Assembly (NCBI GenBank): GCA_003952965.2
Contig: CM025850.1
Coordinates: 15,916,058 to 15,980,057 of the forward strand
DNA length: 64,000 nt
From: Morella rubra
Taxonomy: Eukaryota > Streptophyta > Magnoliopsida > Fagales > Myricaceae
Direction: 5' to 3'
Shown: positions 1 to 11,920 of the stretch, piece after piece
Layout: every line of letters begins with the position of its first letter
How positions within the stretch are numbered: the stretch's first letter is position 1
The notes under the pieces: generated by a model
Told to the model about the DNA's origin: nothing
The model's database searches: none
The model's input: the letters and a program-made list of their open reading frames with translations, nothing else
Translations under genes and position numbers: made by a program

Positions 1-49
1 CGCATAATCCCTTTCACCAACCAAGAGATCTTAGACTCGCTCTCGCTTT

Positions 50-67
50 ATGACCATTTTCCATTAG
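50..67 (+). promoter_or_regulatory. Five-codon upstream ORF in the leader of the SAUR-like gene
   Basis: An ATG at 50 opens a five-codon frame (MTIFH) that ends at TAG 65-67, 42 bases before the chosen start of the SAUR-like gene. If the transcript starts upstream of it, a scanning ribosome would meet this ATG first, so it could lower translation of the main frame. The transcript start cannot be seen because the window begins only 49 bases earlier. Confidence 0.35.
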
Positions 68-109
68 TATCATCATATAGAACTCTTGGCACGCAAAAAG
101 TATTTGCTA

Positions 110-490
110 ATGGATTGCTTGGTATTGCCGCTGGCTCTCATGAGGAGGTGCTACACGGGGAGGTCACGGCTAGGATACCGGCCTTTGGCGGATGATGGTT
201 TCGACGAGTCGGGGCAGCTAGTTACGGTGGTAGTCGGAAAGGAGAAGAGAGAGTTCTTGGTGGATTCATTCGTCTTAGAAGCTAACCCCTTTCGGGCTTT
301 GATCGAGATGATGAAGAAGGATGATCGTAAGGAGACTCTGGGCACCGAGAGAAGCAAGAAGAGGGTGATTTTTGTAGATGTGGACGCCATTTTGTTCGAG
401 CACATGTTGTGGTTGATGCATAACGATTGTTCGTCTTTGTTTAAGCTCAACCTCAAGGAGATAATTGACTTCTATGCTCAAGATTATTAG
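110..490 (+). CDS. SAUR-like auxin-responsive family protein (126 aa)
   Basis: Small auxin-up RNA (SAUR) proteins are short, intronless-gene products. Several known members promote cell expansion by inhibiting PP2C-D phosphatases, but this divergent branch is poorly studied. The core is visible: VTVVVGKEKREFLVD near residues 38-52, then FVLEANPFRALIEMMKK, an acidic-basic linker, KRVIFVDVDAILFEHMLWL, and the C-terminal IIDFYAQD typical of the SAUR-like branch. The frame is complete and uninterrupted to TAG at 488-490. ATG at 110 is the first in-frame ATG. The frame stays open upstream to a TTG at 86 followed by ARKKYLL, which reads like a SAUR N-terminus, so an ancestral ATG may have mutated to TTG, or the true start lies there. 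The protein is slightly short at the N-terminus. Family assignment is firm; expression and exact start are not. Confidence 0.8.
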   Translation: MDCLVLPLALMRRCYTGRSRLGYRPLADDGFDESGQLVTVVVGKEKREFLVDSFVLEANPFRALIEMMKKDDRKETLGTERSKKRVIFVDVDAILFEHMLWLMHNDCSSLFKLNLKEIIDFYAQDY

Positions 491-2572
491 AGAAACGGAG
501 ACACAACCTCATTGTTCATTGATCAGGTACTCCACTAATTTGTGTTGCCTGCGTCCTGCATGAACGCATTACGTACCATATTCTCTCATTCCTTTGATTT
601 TCAGATTCTCTCTCTTTCTTTTTACTGATCATGATGGTCTATAACCTAACTAATTTTTGTCATTTTAGACCCTTTTTGAGCTAAAATAAGTAAGTTTTTT
701 CATTCGACAGAGGAATGGGCGACCATATTTGAGAGCCAGTTCCGGACATTGGAGGAATATTGGTATCCATCGTTGATCTGCAACGCTCCTCTGCAAGATA
801 AAAGAGGAGGGCCCCATTCAGAACTTTGGTGGCACAGCCTGTTCCTAGTTTCTGAACTAATTTTTGTGTCGTACGTTTGTAAAGTGAATTTCTTTTTAAT
901 TTTTTAGGGTAGGGACGGCAGCCAAACATTGGGAGTTTCACCAAGATTAAAAATATATAAATAATGTAATATGAAGAAGGCTTTTTCTGCCTTTTGAGGA
1001 TTACTCCAAAGTTTTGCCGCGACATATGAAATTTAGATTAGTAAAGCTTTCTTCAAGATTGTCTAACTTATGGTGTTCATGGAATTGAAGGAGTATTCAT
1101 ATATATATATACTACCTTCAAGTGGTTGGGATTAATTAAGCACGTCAATCTCCTATGATCATGAACTAATTTTCTTGCAATTATATATTCCATAAACTTT
1201 AAATTTGCTTAATGTTTGATCAGATTTTGCTGATACTGATCTTTGAGTTCTCCGTCTTAGGATGACGAAACAGCTTGAAATTAACCCTAAAAACCATGCG
1301 ACAACGGGATAGAAAAAGTTATTACTGGTAAATTAAGCAAATTGTTGGGGATCAGAAAGTACCAAATGATCAGGAATTCAGCTAGCATGATGCTTTTGAA
1401 AATTGAACTTTTCTCAAGTTTTTCCATCTTTTAAAGATTGAAAGTTGTTCTGTACCCTATTGTGATTGAAAATTGGTTATTTTGGTTGTCGGGTTAAGAT
1501 TTTATTGTTTTTCTTTGGCTGCCGCTCATAGTTTCTGTTAGAGTGGATTTCTCTGATAGTGTTTAATTAGATTTTAGGCGAGCTAAAATGGGCAGTACAA
1601 ACAGTACAAGAAATTTAACTTTTGGTGTCAAAAGAAATTTGTCACAAAAAACTCTAATTTCATCATGCAGATGGCTCAAGAACTATGTCCTCAAATTGTA
1701 AAGGAAGCTTTTCAAGTCTTGATTTTTTTTCTTTTGTTGTATTTGAATGACCTTTGAACGCACTCTATAGCAAACAAAAGATATCTTTTTGAGACTCCAA
1801 TTCAAACCAAGGATACCAACTTGAGATCTATTTTGTTCAAAAGATTTTGAACACCTTTTGAATGCAATAATCTATTTAGCAAAATTTCAGCTTTATCTTC
1901 GAAGGGCTCTAGAAATGTTCTTCAAGTGCTACTTCAAAGTTAGGCTTTTATCCACTCAAGTTCAAACAAGATATCAACACTTCTCAAAAAGACTTCCTCT
2001 TGATTTAAAATAGAATGATTCTAATTCAAATTCCATTAAATACAAACTAGTACGGAATGCCAATTCCCCCCGTAAAGGGATGCTTTAAATCTAGAGAATG
2101 TCAACTACTCGATCTTATCATCAGATGAGATAATGTAAAGAACAATGGATGTCAAATTAGCTGATTCCAAAGGTTAAATATTCAAGACTCTATCTAGGTA
2201 ACTTAACTCAACCCTAAATCTTAGGTAATGTTTGGTTAACCTACCATCCTTTGGTTCAAGTTATTTGGTCACAACTTCCACTGGTCCATTCCATCCTCAG
2301 GATTTTGGTGCCACCAAACAATTACCTTCCCAAGTATGAGGTATCAATTCGTGACCTTCAATGTCTTCATGAACGCATGTATCAGACTTCCAACAATTTA
2401 ACAGCACCACACACTTTACTTGGACTCGAACACAACCTACAAGTCCTTAGTTCAAGCCTAGTTTAGGCTTTTCTGAATTGTATGGACCTTCAGCTCAAAG
2501 CATCCTTTTTAACTTTCAGAAACTATGCCTTATACAGTCTCTACACTTCCTGTTTAACCTTCTAATCTTTGT
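491..2572. other. Intergenic, AT-rich, no gene recognised
   Basis: Downstream flank of the SAUR-like gene. Short open frames occur (for example 2251-2466, +) but none shows a recognisable domain, codon bias or splice structure. A short AT run lies near 1099-1111. No transposon termini were found. Confidence 0.5.
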
Positions 2573-4345
2573 AGAGTATTCTGTAGTCACAGGCATATAC
2601 ACATGCCTTGAGTATCTGTGGGGGTTGAGATGACGGTCCACTTCTATTAGGGAGTCCAGCTGTTTAGTTTCAAAGCAGAATCTTTGTAATTGCCTGCCCA
2701 AAAATGTTTTGTATAAGACAGTGATACTTCCTGAAAAAGAAAAAAGAAAAAAAAACCATCATGGCCGGCAAGGAAAACAACTGTGACTCTTGGAATCACG
2801 TTATAAGAAAGACATTAATAGAAATACATCCTTTCCTGAGATAATTGCTTCTCCAAAAAAGGGACTTTGAATCCACCAAAATTATTCCAGTGCACGAGGA
2901 AAAAATATTTAAGAAGTTAATGCTTGATGATTAGGATCTCAAAAATATGAAAAGAACCACATTCATCTTCCTCAATTGAATAAGTCAACCGAATTGCTGT
3001 TCGAAGAAGAATTCCCATTGTGACAAGCACCAAAGATCATAATGTAAGAAAGAAAGGAATAGAGATGAGATGGCTTCATTTAATCGAACGCAGTGCAGAT
3101 AGAATAAAACAACTTTTTAGAGATACTTTGCTGACTTGTTGTGACCATTATATGGAACAAATGGCCAAAGGAAGAAAGTGGAGTTCATAGGTCTTGCACC
3201 AGTGGGAAAGGAGACAAAAACTGGCACCCACTCAAGGTATGTAGGACCAACACATTGAGTTGCTTAAAATGAAGCCTATCCTTACTTTAATGAAGAAATT
3301 TTAAGGAAAGAGGACCATGAGTTCTGATCTATATCCAGGGTAATGTCTTCAGAGCATTTGCAATTTTGATGCCTAAACCACTTGCTATTGACCTATTTTG
3401 ATGTGTAAAACAGCTCATCCTGTTAAGTAGACCTATACTACCACCAATTCTCATAGCAGGTAAATTCACAGTAACCTGTAACTCAAAAGCTATCCTTGAT
3501 ATGAAATCTAATCTCCAATTCAAACATCGAAATCCTTGAATCTACTGCAGTCAGAGGCATAAACACTTGCCTTAATAAATGCTGTTGTAGTTGAATTGAT
3601 AGAGTCCACTTCTATTGGTTAGCCCATCTGTTTTCGGGTTTTCGGGCGAGAAAGGGGATCTCTGTCATTACCTGCACATGAAATGTTTATATCAGATATT
3701 GCAACTTTTGAAACTGAATACACGAACATAACAAAAATTTTACAAGAGAAAATGTATCAAACATTTTCAAGAAAGGACTAAAGACATAATAAAGTTCATT
3801 CCGGGGCATGAAAAAATACTTTTGAAAGTCATTAATGGTTGATGATTTGAATCTCACAAATATGAAAACAAAACTAATTAAGCTGATTGGGTTCTCCAGT
3901 TGAAAAGTCGACCAAATAGTTGACCTAAGGAGAATTAACCCTTGCCGAAGACATTGTGGATGGTAAATGAAAAAGATGGGGGTACCTTCTTGGAACCAAA
4001 GGGGCGCAACTACTATGAAATAACCTTGTGCTAAGATATTCTGCTGGCTGTGTTTGAAACCAGTAGTGGTGAGAACAATATTAAGGAACTTTAAGATATT
4101 TCGTGACTTTATTTGACCATTATATAGTGGGGTTCATAGGTTTTCCAGCAACGAGAAAGAAGCAGAGACAAACAGGCATTGTCCTTGATAAGGTCCAGAG
4201 GACTATGATATTGAGTAGCTTAATATAATGTCTGTCCCTATTTTAACAGGGAGAATCCTAAGAAAAGCAACCATGACTTCTCATTTATATCTTCAGTAAC
4301 CTCTTCAGGGTTTTGTAGGACATTACTCAACATATAAATGAAAAA
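2573..4345. repeat. Diverged tandem duplication, two copies of roughly 0.8-0.95 kb
   Basis: The block from about 2573 to 3390 recurs in the same order and orientation from about 3535 to 4345. Matching landmarks include the 'gtccacttctatt' region (2636 and 3606), the 'atgattaggatctcaaaaatatgaaaa' type segment (2928 and 3842), and 'accatgagttctgat' against 'accatgacttctcat' (3313 and 4270). The copies differ by many substitutions and indels, so the duplication is old. No coding capacity is evident in either copy. It may derive from an old transposon or a decayed gene; the sequence does not say which. Confidence 0.6.
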
Positions 4346-4890
4346 GCAGGGGTTTTACTTTCTGAGATATCTTAATGGAGGAAAAGAACGGATCAAAAAC
4401 TACTCACATACTTTAGACCTTCAAAGTGATGGCAGATGAAGAACGTAACATCTGGTGTGGGGACTGAACACTAATCTGAATCCTGAAAATCTCTTTGGTC
4501 TCATTTCAAGTTGAATTGTAAGAGCTGCATGGCTTAAAAATGAAAAGGGAGAGAATAAATTATACTGCACCTGTTGTCAAGGGGTTAGCAGGTGGAACAA
4601 ATATTACAAAAATTGAAAAAATACATCCAGATCAAACAGCCAATGGACAACAAATAACATTGTGGCTTTGAAGATAATGAAAGTCAGGAGTAGGTCTAGT
4701 CAGGGACCATGCGATCAAAGCTTTCTATCGGCATTGAAAACACCATCAAACACTATGAATTGCCACCAAGCATTAAAAACAGCAGACTAGAAGATATCAA
4801 CCCGATCCATTTTTCCAAGTCCATCATTTTATGTCAACATTTTCTTAGAAAATCACCTAAACCTATGCAACAATATATGGCAAATCCCAC

Positions 4891-5000
4891 TTGTAGTGTT
4901 TCCGCTCTTCTGCCTCCTTTTTGTATCATTTTGCTTGTCATTTTTAGGTTTGTTCAAGTACTTTTTCGTAAAAGAGGGCAGAAGAGCAGAAACACTACAA
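4891..5000. repeat. Short near-perfect inverted repeat (hairpin, about 110 bp)
   Basis: The left arm begins ttgtagtgtttccgctcttc at 4891 and the right arm ends with its near reverse complement at about 5000. About 24 of the first 26 positions pair, with roughly 50 bases of loop and partial pairing continuing inward. Transcribed from either strand this would fold into a miRNA-precursor-sized hairpin. The outermost bases (CACTACAA on the right arm) also resemble small MITEs, so a transposon origin is at least as likely as a MIRNA gene. Confidence 0.55.
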
Positions 5001-5714
5001 CAAGGGTTGAGAATACACAGCTATATTAAATCAAAGTCAGGAACGAGGCTGACAGCACTTTATCAATAACTTTTGATCTGGCACCAATATAGAAAGTTCC
5101 CAACTAGTATGAGTGATGCTTAGTAATATTACCAGCACTTTAAAAAAAATGTTGATAATAACAACTCCACACTGTAAGAATACTTCTCTATAAATTCAAA
5201 ATACAGTAAAATGAAGCACTTTCTTCTGCTGTTCTACAAACAAAAAAGGGAGAAATAAACCATAACTGTAAGCACAAACCCTCTAATCTCATTACGAACC
5301 ACAAATCAAACAATGAAGAGGTCAAGAATTAAGGCATAATTCACAGCAGTGACTTGCTTTGCTGCTCCCTAGAGTAGCATATTGTGCCTTCCAAAGGAGA
5401 CCAGGAACTCGAGTATAGAGGTGGAAAAATGAGGGAATTTCCTTCACAGATTTGTGGCAAGAGCGAAATGAGGCTTGCATAACTACTTATTGATTACGGG
5501 ATGAGCTCTATCAAAAAGAACAATTGCACCTTTTAAAGGTTAAACCATGAAGACTGAAGTTAAACTCTGAAGAATCATTTGAACTGTACCCCAACCTGCC
5601 TGAAAAAGAACTAAAATTATACCTATCATGCAGATCACGTTTCAGACTCTTAATTGCATCAAACCACACTGCACAACATCTCCCAGCCTCCAAATTATCT
5701 GATAGTAGGCACAA
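5001..5714. other. Probable 3' flank and 3' UTR of the BTB gene; nothing else recognised
   Basis: This lies just downstream, on the minus strand, of the BTB-gene stop codon at 5715-5717. Part of it is presumably 3' untranslated sequence. No independent open frame with family features was recognised, and the polyadenylation site cannot be fixed by eye. Confidence 0.4.
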
Positions 5715-8700
5715 TCACCTAGTGTTGCTATCGCCTTCTTGAGAAAGTCGTACAGAAGCAGCACGGACCATATCAATTAGCATGTCATCCAATGCTTCAA
5801 GCTCACCAGAATCACGTAGTTGAGGATACAAAGGGGCCATATAATTAGCAGCAATGTCAGCCAACTTCCACAAAGCATAATTAGCAGCAATTTGGATTAT
5901 TTTAATAGACAAGGGTCTGGCAGAATCAAGACAAGAACAAATTACATTTGAGCATGATTCCTTGACATCTTCCAAAAACCAGAAATCAGCAAGCCAACAA
6001 AGCTCTATATATGGTTGCAACTTGCACAGCTTTTCATCGGTACCCATATTATCCCATAAACATCCAGAGGGAGGGTTTGGCAGGTCATTGGAGTAGAACC
6101 AATACACCAATTTCACCAGTGCTTCCCAGCTAACGGGGACCTTTATTGTTTGAGAACGGCTGCACAAGTAAAATAACATCTCAGGAAGGGGAACAGACCT
6201 GCAAAAGAGTACCAAAAATGAAGGGGGGGAAGAGGGAAGAATCCATTGTGTTTGGCTGTCTAGGGGAAAAGTCACTTTGGTCCCCCGAACTATGGGTTTG
6301 ATGACACTTTAATAATAATAAAACAAAAGAACAGACCTACAAAAGAGTACCAAAAATGAAGGGGGGGAAGGGGGGGAAGAATCGTTTTGTGTTTGGCTGT
6401 CTAGGGGAAAAGTCACTTTGGTCCCCCGAACTATGGGTTTGATGACACTTTAAGGGTTTAAACTACCAAGTTCGTCACATTTAGCCCCCAAACAAACAAA
6501 TTTATGAATATGTGACCTCTAATAAGATCCGACCGTAAAAAACGTGCCACATAACCCAATTATCACACTTATTAACCATAGGATCTACTTAAAAAGCACA
6601 CATTGATGAAGTTTGGTAGTTTGAGGGCTAAATATGATGAAAATGGTGGTTCAGACAGAAAAAGAGACATTGATCCCATAGTTTATGGGTGCAAAATGAA
6701 GTTTCTCATATATTTAAAGTACCCTCAAGATAATATGCCAGCCCCATTTTGGTTATGCACATAAGAACTCTAATTTATAAGAATCCACAAGCATGTTTTG
6801 TTAGTTCCATTTCTAAAGAGACTATCATCATAGTATGAGCACCTAGTGGTATAGCAGAGAAATATGCATGCACCTCTCTTGCATTCCTGATTGAAACAAA
6901 GCCTGCATGTAATCAGAGCTTGACCACAAAATGACCTTGTGAACATGCATATGTGGCATTGATAGAGAGCAAAGGCTGCATGTCCAGCATATCACTTCTG
7001 TTGCTTTAGCTTCCAAGATGATATCTCTGAAAGGAAAAACAAAGTACACTGAGATCTTTGCTTTTCAAAAACTGAAATAATAAAGGAAACATTTAAGATT
7101 CTTCTCTAGGAAGACACTTATTCCCTCCCTAAACTTTGACTCACTTGAACACCTTATTTGTTGATCAAAAAAGCTCCTACCTATTATCATTAAATATGGT
7201 AACGCACAATGCAGTTCTTAGCCCTAACATATAACTATGCCCTCAGAATTGAGCAGCATTTAGCGGCCAGGATGGCAGATGTCCCTAGGTTGCATGGAAA
7301 ATCCAGAAACAGCTTTCTAATTGACAAACAAGCAGGCAAAAGGATTCGTGTAGGCCTCCAAAGTACAGAGCTTAACAAAACCTCCTTGTCAAGTTTAGAA
7401 TGGGAGCAGGATTAACAAAAAAATATATTAAAAAAAAAGGCTGATAAGAAGCCAAAGCAAGAAGTCCCCAAGTAAAATATCAATGAGAAAACCATACGAG
7501 AATGGAAGTCCAGCTTCACCAAGAGCCAGAGAAAGATCAGAGCTAGGGAAAGGAGTGCCCCACTTTGGACTTTTTCTACAAATCAGTTGAAATAAAGGCA
7601 AAAGATTACAACGTTTAGCAAGAGTCTTCAATTTCTTCACTAGTTCCTCTCCTGCTCTGAAATAACCCATGTAAACATATTCCAACAACTTCATCAATGC
7701 CTGGTGATCAACATGAGTTGATAAACGAATCTCTTTCTGAAGCTCTCCATGCAATTGCTCTGTTAAATCTCCGACTAAAGAACCATCAGATGTTTTCTCA
7801 TTAAGTTGGCGTTCTCTACAAGGCAGCAGTGAAGAGCATCGGATGGCGAGAACAACACCATGAACGCTCAAAGACTCCCCATTTGCAAGTATGAGTTGCG
7901 TATCCGAATATTCCTTCTCAGTAAGTGCTTTCCCAATCCTTTTCTCAAGTTTACTTGGAAAACCATACACTCCTAAGTAACTAAGAACATAAGCAGCATA
8001 CCATCTGAGTCCAGAAGTAGAAGTGCCAGTGCAGATTTCCAGGAGTTTGCTAACTAGATCATCTTCACTATATGCCATCCCACCAGCAAATTTATCTGAA
8101 ATATTTCTCAAGGAGCCATAATCGTGCATCAACTCAGCCAGCCCCCACAAACTATAAAGCAAAGGAATGTCTTTGCCTTCCCAGTCCTCTGTAAAAACCC
8201 AACAACAACTCCTCTCCAGAAATGTATCGTGCAAATGAGAAACAAAGCTCAGCCTCCGTACATGGACATCATTGTCTAGGCACCATTTTACAAGAGCCAC
8301 TAGTGTCTTTACCGCTTCACTTTTGATAAGGTACCTCCGATATTGTGGCAAACCTGAATAACATGTCAGACCCATCAAGTTAATGACAAGTTTAAGTGCA
8401 TTAGGCATCCCAATGTTGCTCCCAGAGGTTGTATAATTCAGGGTATGCATTATGTGCTTCAAATACTCCTTGCCATTTGGTTTTAATACTTCAGATAGTA
8501 TGAATCTGGTTCTCGAGGAAATATACTTGCAGCGAGAAAAAATCATCAGGATAACTGCCCTTGACGCTGGTTCACTTTTGAAGGTATCAACAATATTTTC
8601 TTGACATATTTGACTCCATTTGCGAATTGCATCCAAAAAGGCCAAGCTATTACGAATCCAAATAGCAATCGGAAAACTTAATTAGCATCCAAACCACAGA

Positions 8701-11700
8701 GTTTAAAAACAATGATAACCGACCAGAATCTAAACAATATCTTCATCCCAAAAGAAGAAATAAAAAGCATCATAAACTTAAAAAAGACAAACCTAATCTG
8801 AGAAAAACCAATGAGTTCTAGTGGTGGTGAATTACCACGAACATGTAATAAGGATGTTGAGGTGGAGCGCATTCCCATGTATGTTAGGGTTGAAATCTTC
8901 CTCGCAGTGTGCTGCAAGCGATCCAAGAATATCCCAAACGTAACCCCTCAAAACAAGAAGATAGTTGGCACTGAGAACTTTCTGTGCTATTGAAAATTGC
9001 TCCTCCAATGACAAGAAATGTGGATACGAGTTATTATGAAAATCTTCTAAAAGAAGACCAAGAAGGACTCTGTCAATCCCTTGTTCCCAAAAATTAATGT
9101 GATGGTTGCCCTCCCAATGGGTAATCATAGCCAAGCGACATGCCTCCACTAATAAAGATACTTGGTCATTGTCAGCCTTTCCAGAAAATGACCTCCGTTT
9201 GCTCATCTCACTTATTATGGCATTAACAATAGGCTCACCAAATGAGCTTAACAATGTCAAACATCTTTCTTCATTTCTCTGACCAGTAAAGGAAACACAA
9301 TAAGTTATGCGTCTTAAAGACAAACTATCTCAATGGGTTGTGCTGTGAGAAAATGTGTCATAAAAATTACCACTAAGCATTGGGCAAGTCTAAATCCCTC
9401 CACCCGAACAAAGTGAGGGTACGATTGGCCTATGCATTCCACCATCATCTGCAGAAGAGCTGCTCTATTTTCTATAAGATTCTTGGCTCCACTACCACAT
9501 AAAGCTGATGAGGAGAGTGGATTAACTCTTAAACAATAAATTCAAATCTACTGAAAGTAAATGGAACAAATCTACTGTTGGAAGTTTTATACCTAAAGCA
9601 GAATAAACCTTCAAAACTGCAACTTTAACAGATGAGTCTGGCTTTAGTTGCATAATCTCTAAGGCTGTCATCAGTTTAGCATCACTCCAAACAGGATACC
9701 TAGATGGAGGCCACCACCACAGTATTGTACTCAAAAGTGAAGCCATCTCTTGGAAACATTCACTTGGTATCATACCCCCAGAAATATCTTTTATGGCATC
9801 AACAATATGCGCAACAGTATCTGTTCTTTTCAAAATCTCCCAAATTGCTTTCTCACTCTTCGAAATCAGATTTGAGAGAATCAGATTCAAAGCAGTAGCG
9901 CATGATGAAGCATCGTCTACTTGATGTAAAGACAATGAGGATGAAAGAGGATGAACAAGTTCTAACACATAAGGCCGCACTACTGATTTGGGTAAAATGT
10001 TGATCAACTTTACTACCACATTTGCTGCCATATTTAGTGTGGATAGATTTCTACATTGCAGAATCCATGCCAGTGCCCCAATCATATCAGCAACAGAATC
10101 CTGGAAATTGAAGGGAAAATAGCAAACTAAATATTCCAAACAAAACTAAAGTACCTAGGAAGAGACATTGCCAGAAAGCCCATACACATCATATCAACAA
10201 GACTATATTTGTAACTGCCCAAAGCCAATTTGGTGACATATGGATCAATTGAGACTTTCACATACATTACATGTTCCTGAATGATGTGAAAATTGACTTC
10301 TTTTTTTCTTTTTATTCTATAGCTTTTTCTTTCTTCATCTTCATCTTCTTCTTCTTCTTTTCCCCCTAACTCTGACATTTATGAGAAACACATTATCCAG
10401 CTCCCACAGAATGCTGAATATACATTTTCAAGTTAGACAAATAATTTAGTATATTATGCAGATATAATATATTTTCCCATCCGTTTCCTTTGCTAGACAG
10501 TACAATAATTATCAATGCCAAACAACCAGCCATGGGTAATTTCAAGAACATTTGCTATTATACCAAATTCTTTATTAGCAAAAGAAAAGTATCTAAAAAG
10601 AAAGCACAAAGACTTCAAACATATGAGATGTGTACAATTGAAGTTAAAACAGAGTGTGCATTCTAAATGATCGAAGACTGCAGTTAGGAAATGAAGGGCG
10701 ATATTTTTGGACTAGAAGACAAAATACTACCCCAGATTTCAATACTCGAATCTATTTTTTTCAAAAGTGAAGCTATTGCTATAGCAAACCTAAAAAAGCA
10801 CCAAGAATTTAACAGAATAATTGTATTTTCAATTTAAAGTATAAATTATGGACATCTTCAAATACCTTTACAAATGGATGGTGTGTTGTATCTCCAGAAA
10901 TAGAATCAAGAAATGCAGCAATTGAGCGGACCACATGCCTTTGTATCTCTATATCTTTGCACTGCCATTTCCTTGTATTCTCATCATGATGTCTGCTAAT
11001 GCACATTTTGTTGTTTAATGAAACTATTGACCCCAGAATGACTTAATGAAAAAACAGAGAACGCAAAAGTGCAAGCAAAAAGGATCCAAACCCAAGATGC
11101 CAAAGTGACCATCAATCCGATACCAAGAAAGTGAAGCCCATGATGGCAAACTGAGTACGAATAGGTGAACAACTAGACCAAGCATCAAAAAAGATGGTTT
11201 CAATACCCCTATGATGAGGAATTAGGGCTACCTTCAAGCTTGTTTGTTTTCATATACTAGATAGCAATCAGTCACGTCCTACTAAGACACCTTTGAGCAA
11301 GAAGCATAATATTGATCTAGTTATAGACCCATACATTCTAAAATACTCCAAGCTTGGAAATGGCAATTAAGGAAAACACAAGGAAGAACCATAACTTCGA
11401 GGCTTGATATAAGTTCACTTATGAAAGAGAAACTGCGGACAATGGGTATTCCAGGAAAATTTGTTGTTTGCGAGTTGTTTAAAAAAATTAGCCACAAAGA
11501 GGAATACAATTACACCTCAATCTTTCGTTCCTTCTTCTCATTTTACAATTCAAACAGTTAACTTCCACTCAATTTCAACCAGCTTCTTTGCAAATTAAAA
11601 TTGCCGATTCGAGACAATGATACAAGCTCGTGGACCAGGAAACAAACAAAAAACCGGACAAAGCAAACAAAATTTCCGAAAGATAGAGAAGTCATAATGA

Positions 11701-11920
11701 GTATATAGGCATTCCAACAAAGATAAGAATGCAAAACATCTTGGAGGGTGCCAAGGTATATGGGTATTATTCAAACAATATAAGAAAGAAAGAAATCATG
11801 AGAGTGCGGAGGTGACCTGGTGCCTAGGTTGAGAGCATGGTAGAGGCGTTGATGGAGGGTGTATATCTGAGCACTGATGCTCCGGTTGTTCTCTGATGCT
11901 CCATATCTTGATGGTCTCAT
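5715..11920 (-). CDS. ARM-like/double BTB-POZ protein, At1g04390 type, 8 exons, 1,020 aa
   Basis: Exons (minus strand): 11920-11817, 10992-10866, 10100-9593, 9504-9371, 9278-8836, 8646-7498, 7026-6874, 6159-5715. Every intron is GT-AG, phases match, and the lengths sum to 3,063 nt with one terminal TGA. The protein opens MRPSRYGASENNRSISAQIY. Residues about 80-680 are leucine-rich helices of ARM/HEAT type. A first, degenerate BTB lies near 685-790 (DTQLILANGESLSVHG), and a second, clearer BTB near 821-965 (SDIILEAKA, HMHVHKVILWSSSDY, VSWEALVKLVYWFY). The family counterpart in Arabidopsis is At1g04390, of similar length. BTB proteins often act as substrate adaptors for CUL3 ubiquitin ligases; no substrate is known to me, so that role is inference. 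The model was built by splice-site and family reasoning without transcript support. A MULE sits 1.15 kb upstream of the ATG, and intron 7 holds repeated transposon-like sequence. Confidence 0.92.
6193..6455. repeat. Tandem duplication of about 140 bp in intron 7 of the BTB gene
   Basis: A segment beginning acagacctgcaaaagagtac at 6193 recurs at 6331, and both copies end in gatgacactttaa (6300 and 6441). The copies are nearly identical apart from the length of a G run. Each carries, on the minus strand, a pyrimidine stretch followed by gcag or gtag at the same place, so the duplication multiplies potential splice acceptors just before the last exon. Confidence 0.85.
6405..6715. mobile_element. 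Small TIR-type (MITE-like) remnant in intron 7
   Basis: The left end reads gtcactttggtcccccgaac and the right part (about 6667-6700) carries the inverted counterpart around 'gatcccatagtttatggg'. The centre includes 'agatccgaccgt' and 'accataggatct', which recur in a fragment near 25130-25330. The design, with ends of the 'column of counts' type (CCCCxAACTATGGG), matches non-autonomous plant elements elsewhere in this window. No clean target duplication was found because the left end was itself duplicated. Confidence 0.5.
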
